This document shows, one piece after another, positions 17,285 through 26,886 of a stretch of 64,000 nt of DNA. Every line of letters begins with the position of its first letter. Position 1 is the stretch's first letter. This DNA is from Winogradskyella litoriviva. GTDB lineage: Bacteria; Bacteroidota; Bacteroidia; Flavobacteriales; Flavobacteriaceae. Location: the NCBI RefSeq assembly GCF_013249065.1, contig NZ_JABRWQ010000008.1:1-64000 (forward strand), written 5' to 3'. A model generated the notes under the pieces. That model did no database searches. It was not told the DNA's origin and saw nothing but the letters and a program-made list of their open reading frames with translations. The position numbers and the translations under genes were made by a program.

Positions 17285-20200
17285 ATGAAAAATTGTTATA
17301 CAATCATTTTATTTTTGTTTTCTGCACTTATTTATGGACAGCAAAAACAGTTCACTATTAATTGGAATGGTACTATAAAATTAGAGACTGCAACTATTAG
17401 TATTGAAATTCCGACTTTTGATGCAGACCATTTTAGTTATAATAATGATAAAGGATTGACCTTTTTTACACAATGGGACAGTGATGGAACTTTAATAGAT
17501 GAAAATTCGGTTGAATTAGCTAATGTGGTTTACTCCACCATTACAGAAGCAGATTTAAAAGATTTAAACCCGAGTTTAATTCCGTCCTCAACTAAATATA
17601 AATTATACAACACCAACGCAAGAGGTAAGCGTTCTCATTATTTTGAAATGAGTCCTATAATTAAAGATAGAGGTGTTTATAAAAAAATAGAATCCTTTAC
17701 CTTAATATATAGTAGTGGGTCTTCTAGGTTAACAAATAGTGTAATGACCACTAATGAAATTACGAGTTCTGTTTTAAGTACTGGTGGATGGTATCGTTTT
17801 TATATTGAAGAGTCAGGTGTGTATAGATTATCAAAAGATTTTTTAAGTAGTTTAGGGGTTAATACTAATTCTGTAGATCCGAGGACTATAAAAATATTTG
17901 GAAATGGAGGAAGAATGTTACCATATTCTAATGCTGAAAATTATCCTTTTGACGTTGTTGAAAATGCAATAAAATTTATCGGTGAAGATGATGGTAGATT
18001 AGATAATGGTGATTTTATTCTGTTTTACGGTGAAGGTCCTAAAACATATAACGCAGAGAGTGATACTAATTTAAACCTATATACAGACAAAACGTATTAC
18101 TATGTAAATGTTGGCAATGGTAATGGTAAGCGTATAGAAGCAATGCCAGTCATTGACCAAGTGGCTGATATCGAAATCACTACCTTTCAAGATTATCAAT
18201 TTTATGAAGTAGACGAAACAAATTTAGGTAGTATTGGTAGACGTTGGTTTGGCGATGAGTTTGATATAGAGAGTCAACGAACTTATGACTTTGATTTCCC
18301 AAATTTAGTAACTACCGAACCTGTAAGTTTAAGTATTGCCGTTGGTACAGTTTCAGAAGTGAATACATCAATGGCTGTTTCTTTAAACGGAAGTCAAATT
18401 ACAACATTGTCATTTGGGTCCATAGTTTCTGGGTCTGTTTTAGGAAATGATGACTCCTATAGTAATACAGTAAGTGTTTCATCAGATGAGATTTCAATAA
18501 CTTTAGATTATAATAATAGTGGTAATCCCTCTGCAAATGCCTATTTAGATTATATAAATTTAGAAGCAACAAGAGGTCTCTCCTATGAAGGTGAGCAGTT
18601 GGTTTTTAAAAATAAAGAAGTCATTGCAACACCAGGAATTGCACAATATAATTTAGCTAATACTTCAGGAGTTAGTGAAATTTGGGATATTACGGATCGT
18701 TTTAATATTGAAAATCTTGTAAATACTACTAATTCTTCGGCAATAAGTTTTAAAGCATTATCTGGAGAGGAACGTTCTTATTTAGCATTTTCATATTCAA
18801 ACGTATTAAGCCCAAAAAAAGAATCTAATTCATCCGTTGTAAATCAAGATTTAAAAGGAACAATATTTAATAATGATCAAGGACAGTTTGAAGATATTGA
18901 TTACATTATATTAACTCCTTCACAGTTTGTTACACAGGCAGAGCGCTTAGCACAAATTAATAGAGATCAAAATAATCTTAATGTAAAGGTTGTTGATTTA
19001 CAAACTATATATAATGAATTTAGTACAGGAAGTCAAGATATTGCTGCCCTTAGAAATTTTGTAAAATATGTTTATGATAACGCTAGTTCTGAAAGCAATA
19101 GGTTAAAATACCTTTGTTTATTTGGTGATGGTTCTTTTGATTATAAGGATAGAGTCTCTAACAATACTAATCTGATACCATCTTGGTACACTATGAATAG
19201 TTTTAATCTAACTGATTCGTTTGTGTCTGATGATTTTTATGCTATGATGGATGAAAATGAAGGTACACTTGCCTCAGGTGATAGAATGGATATTGCAGTT
19301 GGAAGAATTATAGCAGAAGATGTACAACGCGCAACAGAAATGGTCGATAAAATAAAAGCTTATTATCAACCAGAAGCTTACGGAAGTTGGAGAAATAATA
19401 TTGTGCTTATTTCTGATGATGTTGATGAAGAATGGGAAAAGAGATTAGAGGTAGCAACAGATGCTTTAGGAACAACATTAGAAGAAGAAAAACCGTTTTT
19501 AAATGTTATTAAGATTCATTCAGACGCTTATGAACAAGAATCATCGTCTGGAGGTAACAGATATCCTGAGGTTAATGAAGCTATTAAAGATGCTATAGAG
19601 GTTGGTGCGTTAGTGGTTAATTATTTTGGTCATGGTGGTGAAGACGGTATTGCCAAAGAACGCATTTTTGATAAATTCGATTCTCAAGAAGTAAATAATA
19701 TATGTAAGTTCAATCTGTTTATTACAGTTACCTGTGAGTATACAAAGTTCGATGATCCCTTAAGAGATACAGCAGGAGAGTTTACCTATTGGAATACAAA
19801 TGGTGGCTCAATAAGTTTAATAACTACCACAAGACAAATATTTGTAACAGTTGGTGAGGATATTAATACAGTACTAGACGATTACTTATTTGCTTTTGGG
19901 TCAAATGACTACCCGTCTATAGCAGAAGCATTAAGACTAACAAAAATAGATAACAATGTTGCTAATCAGTCTCAAAAACGCTTAGTGTTTTATATTGGTG
20001 ATCCAGCTTTAAAGTTGTCAATTCCGCAACCAGATATAAGATTAACTAAAGTCAATGATGTAGAAATATCACAACCAATAGATACTTTAAAGGCTTTAAG
20101 CTATACAAAACTTGCTGGTGAAGTAATTGATACTAATGGTAATATATTGTCTAATTATAACGGTACATTAACAGCGACTATATATGATAAACCTATAGAA

Positions 20201-21190
20201 AGACAGACTTTAGGTAATGATGGAATAAGAGAGGATTGTGATGAAAATGATGATCCTGCAGACTGTGATAACAATGGCCAGAAATTAATTGTGCTAGATT
20301 TTACAACCTTAGGAGAAGTAGTTTTTAAAGGGCAAGCAAGTGTTACTAATGGTCTTTTTGAATTAGATTTTATTGTGCCAAGAGATATTGGTATTCCGGT
20401 TGGTACAGGTAAAGTAAGTTTTTATGCGCAATCATCTAATCAGACTTCGGATCAAGCAGGATCAAATTTCGATATCAAAATAGGAGGTATAAATGAAGAT
20501 GCACCAGAAGACAATATTGGTCCTTTGATTGAGTTGTATATGAATGATGAAAACTTTGTCTCAGGTGGTATTACAAATGAATCACCAAATTTTTTGGTAA
20601 AATTGCAAGATGATAATGGTATTAATACAGCTAGTGGTATAGGTCATGATATTACAGCAATTATAGATGGCGACGAAACCAACCCAATTGTGTTAAACAA
20701 TTATTACCAAGCCAATGTAGATGATTACACCAATGGCTCATTAACCTATCCATTTAGAGATTTAGAACCAGGTCTGCACACTTTAACATTAAAGGCTTGG
20801 GATGTTTATAATAATTCTTCAACAGCAGAAATTCAGTTTACTGTATATGATAAAGATGAAGAGTTGGTGATTAATAATGTATTAAACTATCCAAATCCAT
20901 TTGTGAGTTATACGGAGTTTTGGTTCAATCATAATAGTCCAGATCCTTTAGATATATCGGTACAAATTTTCACTGTTTCAGGTAAATTAGTAAGAACATT
21001 AAATGGACAAACAAGTGCAGATGAATGTTGTAATAGTGGGTCCTCATCATTATCTAGAAGCATTGTTTGGGACGGAAGAGATGATTTTGGTGATAAAATC
21101 GGAAAAGGAGTCTATGTTTATAAACTAAAAGTGAAATCTGATCGTTTAAATAAACAAGTTGAAAAAATTCAAAAACTTGTAATACTATAA
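17285..21190 (+). CDS. porU: Type IX secretion system sortase PorU
   Basis: Outer-surface cysteine protease that removes the C-terminal signal of T9SS cargo and attaches the cargo to the cell surface. Seen: a signal peptide (residues ~1-19), a long beta-rich N-terminal part, and a gingipain-like C25 domain. The catalytic His is H783 in NYFGHGGEDG and the catalytic Cys is C817 in TVTCEYTKFDDP. The C-terminal ~100 residues resemble a T9SS tail (NYPNPF, VWDGRDDFGDKIGKGVYVYKL), which PorU is known to retain. Length 1301 is normal. porV follows after 65 bp, and the two partners form the attachment complex. Confidence 0.96.
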   Translation: MKNCYTIILFLFSALIYGQQKQFTINWNGTIKLETATISIEIPTFDADHFSYNNDKGLTFFTQWDSDGTLIDENSVELANVVYSTITEADLKDLNPSLIPSSTKYKLYNTNARGKRSHYFEMSPIIKDRGVYKKIESFTLIYSSGSSRLTNSVMTTNEITSSVLSTGGWYRFYIEESGVYRLSKDFLSSLGVNTNSVDPRTIKIFGNGGRMLPYSNAENYPFDVVENAIKFIGEDDGRLDNGDFILFYGEGPKTYNAESDTNLNLYTDKTYYYVNVGNGNGKRIEAMPVIDQVADIEITTFQDYQFYEVDETNLGSIGRRWFGDEFDIESQRTYDFDFPNLVTTEPVSLSIAVGTVSEVNTSMAVSLNGSQITTLSFGSIVSGSVLGNDDSYSNTVSVSSDEISITLDYNNSGNPSANAYLDYINLEATRGLSYEGEQLVFKNKEVIATPGIAQYNLANTSGVSEIWDITDRFNIENLVNTTNSSAISFKALSGEERSYLAFSYSNVLSPKKESNSSVVNQDLKGTIFNNDQGQFEDIDYIILTPSQFVTQAERLAQINRDQNNLNVKVVDLQTIYNEFSTGSQDIAALRNFVKYVYDNASSESNRLKYLCLFGDGSFDYKDRVSNNTNLIPSWYTMNSFNLTDSFVSDDFYAMMDENEGTLASGDRMDIAVGRIIAEDVQRATEMVDKIKAYYQPEAYGSWRNNIVLISDDVDEEWEKRLEVATDALGTTLEEEKPFLNVIKIHSDAYEQESSSGGNRYPEVNEAIKDAIEVGALVVNYFGHGGEDGIAKERIFDKFDSQEVNNICKFNLFITVTCEYTKFDDPLRDTAGEFTYWNTNGGSISLITTTRQIFVTVGEDINTVLDDYLFAFGSNDYPSIAEALRLTKIDNNVANQSQKRLVFYIGDPALKLSIPQPDIRLTKVNDVEISQPIDTLKALSYTKLAGEVIDTNGNILSNYNGTLTATIYDKPIERQTLGNDGIREDCDENDDPADCDNNGQKLIVLDFTTLGEVVFKGQASVTNGLFELDFIVPRDIGIPVGTGKVSFYAQSSNQTSDQAGSNFDIKIGGINEDAPEDNIGPLIELYMNDENFVSGGITNESPNFLVKLQDDNGINTASGIGHDITAIIDGDETNPIVLNNYYQANVDDYTNGSLTYPFRDLEPGLHTLTLKAWDVYNNSSTAEIQFTVYDKDEELVINNVLNYPNPFVSYTEFWFNHNSPDPLDISVQIFTVSGKLVRTLNGQTSADECCNSGSSSLSRSIVWDGRDDFGDKIGKGVYVYKLKVKSDRLNKQVEKIQKLVIL

Positions 21191-21255
21191 TAATAATTTA
21201 TATTTGCTAATGAATTAGTGCAACTAAAATCGTATTAATTCCAGAAAAATTTAAC

Positions 21256-22521
21256 ATGAAAAAACACATCTTAACCTTTGTCACTTTAGCCATAGTAAGC
21301 CTAAACTATGCGCAAGAAGAGGTAACACAAATTATACCTAGCACTTCAGATACTAGAGTTATTACAACTGGTTTACCATTTATGCTTATAGCACCAGATG
21401 CAAGGTCTGCTTCTTTAGGTGATATGGGAGTTGCAACATCAATGGATGGTTATTCGCAACAATACAATCCTGCTAAGTATGTTTTTTCTGAAGCAAAGCA
21501 AGGTGTAAGTTTAAGTTATACACCTTATTTAAGTAAATTGGTAAATGATATTTCAATTAGTTATTTAACCTATTATAACAGATTAAATGATGTAAGTGCT
21601 TTTTCTGTAGGACTTAAATATTTTTCACTTGGTGAAATACTTCTAACCGATAGTGCTGACGATCCTGGGCGTACTGTAAAGCCAAATGAGTTTGCTGTAG
21701 ACGGTGCGTATACGTTAAGATTAAGTGATCAGTTTGCCATGGCAGTTGCAATGCGATTTATGAGGTCTAATCTTAGAATTAATGGTTCTCCTAACTCTAA
21801 TGCAGATCCAGCAAATACGTTTGGAGCTGATATTACAGGTTATTATCAAAGTGAGGAGGAGGCTTATAATGATTTTAATGGACGTTGGAGGGCAGGTTTT
21901 GCAATTCAAAATTTAGGGCCAAGATTTAAGTATGATGATGGAGGAACAGAAGTGTTTCAGCCAACAAACTTAAGGTTGGGAGCAGGTTTCGATTTTATTT
22001 TTGACCAATACAATAAATTAGCCGTAACGGCAGAAGTGACTAAGTATTTAGTACCAACACCTCCAATCTATGGAGATAAAATTGTATTTACAGATACAAA
22101 TGATGATGGTGTGTTTGATACAGATGATGGTGATTTTCAAACAGAAGAGCAATTAGAAGCTTCAGAATATGATGTTATTGTGGGAGGTCAAAGTAACGAT
22201 GTTAGTTTTTTAACAGGAGTTTTTCAGTCTTTTGGTGATGCGCCAGGAGGATTTAGCGAAGAACTTAGAGAATTTACTTGGGCTTTAGGAGCAGAATATA
22301 CTTATCAAGATAATTTTTCTTTTAGAGGAGGTTATTTTAATGAAGCCGATGATAAAGGTGCTCGTAAATTCTTTGCTCTAGGAGCAGGATTTAAATATAC
22401 AACAATCAATGTAGATTTATCATATTTGTTCTCAGCATCTAAAGTACAAAGTCCGTTAGAAAATACATTACGTTTTTCATTAACGTTTAACTTTGGAGAT
22501 GGTGAATACAATGAATATTAA
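21256..22521 (+). CDS. porV: Type IX secretion system outer-membrane protein PorV
   Basis: FadL-like beta-barrel (also called LptO) that shuttles T9SS cargo from the translocon to PorU. Seen: signal peptide ending ...LNYAQ, a conserved N-terminal stretch with PFMLIAPDARSASLGDMGVATS and QYNPAKY, repeated amphipathic strands, and a C-terminal aromatic strand FSLTFNFG. Length 421 is typical. It lies 65 bp downstream of porU and ends in a strong terminator, so porU-porV form one transcription unit separate from cdd. Confidence 0.95.
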   Translation: MKKHILTFVTLAIVSLNYAQEEVTQIIPSTSDTRVITTGLPFMLIAPDARSASLGDMGVATSMDGYSQQYNPAKYVFSEAKQGVSLSYTPYLSKLVNDISISYLTYYNRLNDVSAFSVGLKYFSLGEILLTDSADDPGRTVKPNEFAVDGAYTLRLSDQFAMAVAMRFMRSNLRINGSPNSNADPANTFGADITGYYQSEEEAYNDFNGRWRAGFAIQNLGPRFKYDDGGTEVFQPTNLRLGAGFDFIFDQYNKLAVTAEVTKYLVPTPPIYGDKIVFTDTNDDGVFDTDDGDFQTEEQLEASEYDVIVGGQSNDVSFLTGVFQSFGDAPGGFSEELREFTWALGAEYTYQDNFSFRGGYFNEADDKGARKFFALGAGFKYTTINVDLSYLFSASKVQSPLENTLRFSLTFNFGDGEYNEY

Positions 22522-22540
22522 AATCTAAATTAATTTAGTA

Positions 22541-22575
22541 AAAAAAACTATTGTTAAAAAAGCAATAGTTTTTTT
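22541..22575 (+). terminator. Terminator after porV
   Basis: A perfect 13-bp stem (AAAAAAACTATTG at 22541-22553, CAATAGTTTTTTT at 22563-22575) with a 9-nt loop lies 19 nt after the porV stop. It separates the secretion genes from cdd. Confidence 0.8.
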
Positions 22576-22598
22576 GTCTACATATAAATGATAAACTT

Positions 22599-23081
22599 AT
22601 GAAGGAAGTAAAAATAGAAACTACATTAGAGGTTTATGAAGATTTCAATGAGCTTCCTAAAGCCATTCAAAGTTTAATGAATTCGGCAATTGCAGCTAGA
22701 GATAACGCATATGCGCCTTATTCAAAATTTAATGTAGGTGCAGCTATCTTATTAGATAATAATGAAATTGTTATAGGTAGTAATCAAGAAAATGCCTGTT
22801 TTCCTTCGGGTTTATGCGCAGAACGTACAGCAATATTTTATGCAGGAGCAAAATATCCTAATGCCAAAATGTTAAAAATGGCAATTACGGCATCTTCTCA
22901 AAGTCAGGTTACAGATCAACCAATTCCTCCATGTGGAGCTTGTAGGCAATCCATTGCTGAGTACGAAATAAAACAAGATTCAGCTATAGAAATTTATTTT
23001 ATGGGAGTAAAGGGAAAGGTTGTAAAATCAGAATCACTTGCAAATTTATTACCACTTCTTTTTGAAAGTTCAGTTTTATAG
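22599..23081 (+). CDS. cdd: Cytidine deaminase
   Basis: Zn-dependent hydrolytic deamination of cytidine and deoxycytidine in pyrimidine salvage. Seen: APYSKFNVGAA, the GLCAERTAI motif (Cys ligand and catalytic Glu) and PPCGACRQ (two more Cys ligands). The three-Cys set is that of the small tetrameric class, and 160 residues fits with a short N-terminal extension. The start ATG at 22599 follows the porV terminator. Its place between porV and pdhA is, from memory, a conserved order in flavobacteria with no obvious functional link. Confidence 0.93.
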   Translation: MKEVKIETTLEVYEDFNELPKAIQSLMNSAIAARDNAYAPYSKFNVGAAILLDNNEIVIGSNQENACFPSGLCAERTAIFYAGAKYPNAKMLKMAITASSQSQVTDQPIPPCGACRQSIAEYEIKQDSAIEIYFMGVKGKVVKSESLANLLPLLFESSVL

Positions 23082-23156
23082 ATATTTTGTTGCATAAATT
23101 TCAGTAATTTCTCTTTTTTTTACGATATACTGTTTCTTCATTATTTTCTAAAGTGT

Positions 23157-23164
23157 TACTTTTG
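23157..23164 (+). promoter_or_regulatory. -7 promoter element (TACTTTTG) of pdhA
   Basis: TACTTTTG matches TAnnTTTG and ends 29 bp before the pdhA ATG. No TTG -33 box is visible at the right spacing, so support is moderate. Confidence 0.35.
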
Positions 23165-23192
23165 CTATTCTATTTAAAGAACTAATCGAGAA

Positions 23193-24194
23193 ATGCAAAA
23201 AATAACTAAAGAGGTTTACCTAAAGTGGTACGAGGACATGATGTTCTGGCGAAAGTTTGAAGACAAACTTGCCGCAGTTTATATTCAACAAAAGGTTAGA
23301 GGTTTCCTTCATTTATACAATGGACAAGAAGCTGTTTTAGCAGGTGCTTTACATGCTATGGATTTAACTAAAGACAAAATGATAACGGCTTACCGTAATC
23401 ACGTACAACCAATCGGAATGGGAGTTGACCCAAAACGTGTTATGGCAGAATTATTCGGAAAAGCAACAGGAACATCTCAAGGTCTTGGTGGTTCTATGCA
23501 TATTTTCTCTAAAGAATTTGGTTTTTATGGTGGTCATGGTATTGTCGGAGGTCAAATTCCTTTAGGTGCAGGTATTGCATTTGGTGATAAGTATCACGGT
23601 AGCGATGCTGTAACTATATGTTGTTTTGGTGACGGAGCTTCTAGACAAGGTTCGCTGCATGAAACTTTTAATTTAGCAATGCTTTGGAATTTACCAGTTG
23701 TTTTCGTTTGTGAAAACAATGGTTATGCTATGGGAACATCAGTAGCACGTACGGCAAATCATACAGATATCTGGAAGTTAGGTTTAGGTTATGAAATGCC
23801 TTCTGGGCCTGTTGATGGAATGAATCCTATTAAAGTAGCAGAAGCTTTTGATGAAGCTATTCAGCGTGCAAGAAAAGGTGGAGGACCATCTTTCTTAGAA
23901 GTGAAAACGTATCGTTATAGAGGTCATTCAATGTCTGATGCACAGCATTACAGAACAAAAGATGAAGTAGAGGAGTACAAGAAAATTGATCCTATTACTC
24001 AGGTCAAAGACATTATTCTCGAAAAGAAATACGCAACAGTAGAAGACTTAAAAGCTATTGATAAAGATGTTAAGAAGCGTGTTGCTGAATGTGAGAAATT
24101 CGCAGACGAATCTCCATATCCAGATAAGAACGTAATGTATGATGTTGTTTATGAGCAAGAAGATTACCCATTTATAGACCATAAAATAAAATAA
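23193..24194 (+). CDS. pdhA: Pyruvate dehydrogenase E1 component, alpha subunit
   Basis: Thiamine-diphosphate-dependent decarboxylase subunit of the pyruvate dehydrogenase complex. Seen: the ThDP/Mg motif GDGASRQGS...NLPVVFVCENNGYAM, MHIFSKEFGFYGGHGIVGGQIPLGAG, and the phosphorylation-loop-like YRYRGHSMSD. Length 333 fits the alpha subunit of heterotetrameric E1. pdhC (E2) follows after 3 bp. No E1 beta gene lies next to it, so the beta subunit must be encoded elsewhere. Confidence 0.95.
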   Translation: MQKITKEVYLKWYEDMMFWRKFEDKLAAVYIQQKVRGFLHLYNGQEAVLAGALHAMDLTKDKMITAYRNHVQPIGMGVDPKRVMAELFGKATGTSQGLGGSMHIFSKEFGFYGGHGIVGGQIPLGAGIAFGDKYHGSDAVTICCFGDGASRQGSLHETFNLAMLWNLPVVFVCENNGYAMGTSVARTANHTDIWKLGLGYEMPSGPVDGMNPIKVAEAFDEAIQRARKGGGPSFLEVKTYRYRGHSMSDAQHYRTKDEVEEYKKIDPITQVKDIILEKKYATVEDLKAIDKDVKKRVAECEKFADESPYPDKNVMYDVVYEQEDYPFIDHKIK

Positions 24195-24197
24195 GCT

Positions 24198-25817
24198 ATG
24201 GCAGAAATAATTAATATGCCGCGTTTGAGCGACACCATGGAAGAAGGTACAGTTGCCGCGTGGTTAAAAAAGGTAGGTGACAAAGTTGAAGAAGGTGATA
24301 TTTTAGCAGAAATTGAAACTGATAAAGCAACAATGGAGTTTGAGTCTTTTAACGAAGGAACTCTACTTCATATAGGTATACAAGAAGGTGAAACAGCAAA
24401 AGTAGATACACTTTTAGCTATTATAGGAGATGAAGGAGAAGATATTTCTAGCTATTTAAATGGAAGTGCTGAGGTTGAAAAATCAGATGCTACGCCAGAA
24501 GTTAAAGATGAATCTCAAGATATTTCTGATGTAGATTTCGATTCTAAACAAGAATTACCAGAAGGTGTAATAGTTGTTACTATGCCACGTTTAAGTGATA
24601 CAATGGAAGAAGGAACCGTTGCTACTTGGTTGAAAAAAGTTGGTGACGAAGTTGAAGAAGGTGATATTTTAGCAGAAATTGAGACGGATAAGGCTACAAT
24701 GGAATTTGAATCTTTCCAATCAGGTACTTTATTACATATAGGTCTTAATGAAGGCGAAACTGCAAAAGTAGATTCGTTATTAGCTATTATTGGCCCAAAA
24801 GGAACGGATGTTTCTAGTGTTGCTAAGAATTTCACAGTAGCTGGAGGCGAAACAAAAGAAGCTCCAAAAGTTGAAGCTAAAAAAGAAGCTCCAAAAGCAG
24901 AACCTAAAAAAGAAGAAGTAAAGAAAGTAGCACCTAAAACGGTTACTACTACATCAACTTCAGGACGTGTTTTTGCTTCTCCATTGGCTAAAAAGATGGC
25001 AGATGAAAAAGGAATTAATTTATCTCAAGTAAATGGTTCTGGAGAAAATGGAAGAATTGTAAAACGCGATATCGAAAACTTTACACCTGCAGCACAATCT
25101 GCTTCAGTTGGTAAATTTGTACCAACAGGACAAGAAGATTTTGATGAAGTACCAAATTCTAACATGCGTAAAGCTATTGCAAAAAACTTAGCTAAATCTA
25201 AATTTACTGCGCCACATTATTACTTAAATGTTGAGTTTGACATGGAGAATGCAATTGCTTTTAGAAAGCAATATAACTCTGTTCCAGACACAAAAATTTC
25301 GTACAATGATATCGTAGTTAAAGCTTGTGCTTTAGCATTAAAAGAACACCCTCAAGTAAACTCACAGTGGTTTGATGATAGAATGCAATTAAATAACCAT
25401 GTACACATTGGTGTTGCCGTTGCTGTACCAGATGGTTTATTGGTGCCAGTAGTTAAGTTTGCGAATGAGCAAAGTTTAACACAGATAGGAGCTGCAGTTA
25501 GAGATTTTGCTGGTAAAGCGAGAAATAAAAAGCTAGCTTTAGACGAAATGGAAGGTAGTACATTTACAATTTCTAATCTAGGAATGTTTGGTATTGACAG
25601 TTTTACTTCTATTATCAATCAGCCTAATTCAGCAATTTTATCGGTAGGAAATATTGTTGAAAAACCAGTGGTTAAAGATGGGCAAATTGTTGTAGGTAAT
25701 ACTATGAAATTATGTTTAGCATGCGATCATAGAACTGTAGATGGAGCAACAGGAGCTCAATTTCTTCAAACATTAAAAGGATATATTGAAAATCCTGTGA
25801 CCATGTTGGTATCATAA
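24198..25817 (+). CDS. pdhC: Pyruvate dehydrogenase E2, dihydrolipoamide acetyltransferase
   Basis: Core of the pyruvate dehydrogenase complex; transfers acetyl groups from lipoyl arms to CoA. Domains in order: two nearly identical lipoyl domains (about residues 1-80 and 123-203) with lipoyl lysines K43 and K165, each in ETDKATMEFES; a Lys/Ala/Pro linker (~212-255); a peripheral-subunit-binding domain (~258-295, FASPLAKKMADEKG...GRIVKRDI); and the catalytic domain (~315-539) ending with the active-site HRTVDGATGAQFL. Length 539 fits the two-lipoyl form. The gene is co-transcribed with pdhA and ends with a terminator. Confidence 0.95.
   Translation: MAEIINMPRLSDTMEEGTVAAWLKKVGDKVEEGDILAEIETDKATMEFESFNEGTLLHIGIQEGETAKVDTLLAIIGDEGEDISSYLNGSAEVEKSDATPEVKDESQDISDVDFDSKQELPEGVIVVTMPRLSDTMEEGTVATWLKKVGDEVEEGDILAEIETDKATMEFESFQSGTLLHIGLNEGETAKVDSLLAIIGPKGTDVSSVAKNFTVAGGETKEAPKVEAKKEAPKAEPKKEEVKKVAPKTVTTTSTSGRVFASPLAKKMADEKGINLSQVNGSGENGRIVKRDIENFTPAAQSASVGKFVPTGQEDFDEVPNSNMRKAIAKNLAKSKFTAPHYYLNVEFDMENAIAFRKQYNSVPDTKISYNDIVVKACALALKEHPQVNSQWFDDRMQLNNHVHIGVAVAVPDGLLVPVVKFANEQSLTQIGAAVRDFAGKARNKKLALDEMEGSTFTISNLGMFGIDSFTSIINQPNSAILSVGNIVEKPVVKDGQIVVGNTMKLCLACDHRTVDGATGAQFLQTLKGYIENPVTMLVS
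24216..24806 (+). repeat. Tandem lipoyl-domain duplication within pdhC
   Basis: The segments 24216-24440 and 24582-24806 encode two lipoyl domains offset by 366 bp (122 residues). They share nearly all residues in the first 45 positions and clear identity at the DNA level. This is an intragenic domain duplication common in E2 proteins. Confidence 0.8.
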
Positions 25818-25855
25818 ATTATAATTCTGAACGGGTTTCAGAATCTAAATAATAT

Positions 25856-25890
25856 AATCCTGATTTGATGAATTTCGAATCAGGATTTTT
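25856..25890 (+). terminator. Terminator after pdhC
   Basis: Stem AATCCTGATT (25856-25865) and AATCAGGATT (25878-25887), followed by a T run, lie 39 nt after the pdhC stop and before the M28 peptidase gene. Confidence 0.8.
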
Positions 25891-25920
25891 TTATCTTTAA
25901 AATCAAAAATCTTATTTTCA

Positions 25921-26886
25921 ATGAAACAATTAGGTTCAATATTTTTAATAGCATTAGTTTTTTTATGTTCTTGTCGTAATAATTCAGCAATTTCAGAACC
26001 GGTTATTGTAAAACCTAAAATTACAGAAGATGCTATTAAAACAAGTATGAACTATTTAGCATCGGATAAATTACAGGGACGAGCAACAGGAAGTGAAGGC
26101 ATTGAAAAAGCAGCAGTTTTCATAGAAAATTATTTAAAGACTAATAATATTCAACCTTATTTTAAAACCTATAGAGATTCATTTAAAGTAAATGATATAG
26201 ATGGTTATAATATTGTGGGTATGGTTGAAGGTAATGACCCTCTACTGAAGGATGAATTTATTATTCTAGGAGGTCATTACGATCATATAGGTAAAGGTAA
26301 AGTTATAGAAGGTGATTCTATTGCTAATGGAGCTAACGATGACGCATCTGGTACAATAGCAGCAATGGAATTTGGTAAATATTTTGCGCAAACAAAAACG
26401 AATAAACGTAGTATTTTAATAACGCTCTACGATGCGGAAGAAATGGGATTAAAGGGTTCAGAACATTTAGCAGAACGTCTTAAAAATAAAGGTGTTAAAG
26501 CTTATACAATGCTAAATTTTGAAATGATTGGTGTGGCAAGAGCAAAAGACCAACCCATGGCATATATGAGTGGTTTTGAACGTTCTAATTTTGCGGAAAC
26601 CTTAAATAAATACGCAGGAGAAGAAGTTATTGGTTTTTTCCCTAAAGCAAAAGATTTTAAACTGTTTATGAGGTCTGATAATTATCCGTTTTTTAATGAA
26701 CTTAATATTCCTGCGCATGCCATATCTACCTTCGATTTTACAAATTTTGATTACTATCATCACGTAGATGATGAAGCAGATAAAATGGATTATAAACATA
26801 TGGTTAATTTTATAGAAAAAATGATTCCAGCGTTAGAAGGGATGATGAATGCACCAACTAAAGAAGTCGTATTAAAAGATGAGTAA
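25921..26886 (+). CDS. M28-family zinc aminopeptidase, lipoprotein
   Basis: Probable periplasmic or surface-anchored aminopeptidase with two zinc ions. Seen: a lipoprotein signal with lipobox LCSC (lipidated C18), then the M28 ligand series: H in GGHYDHIG, D in NGANDDASGT, E-E in DAEEMGLKGS, and further acidic and histidine residues toward the C-terminus (FDFTNFDYYHHVDDEAD). Length 321 is normal. The stop overlaps the next gene (SDR) by 8 bp, pointing to translational coupling in a run of at least three genes. The substrate is unknown. Confidence 0.9.
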   Translation: MKQLGSIFLIALVFLCSCRNNSAISEPVIVKPKITEDAIKTSMNYLASDKLQGRATGSEGIEKAAVFIENYLKTNNIQPYFKTYRDSFKVNDIDGYNIVGMVEGNDPLLKDEFIILGGHYDHIGKGKVIEGDSIANGANDDASGTIAAMEFGKYFAQTKTNKRSILITLYDAEEMGLKGSEHLAERLKNKGVKAYTMLNFEMIGVARAKDQPMAYMSGFERSNFAETLNKYAGEEVIGFFPKAKDFKLFMRSDNYPFFNELNIPAHAISTFDFTNFDYYHHVDDEADKMDYKHMVNFIEKMIPALEGMMNAPTKEVVLKDE

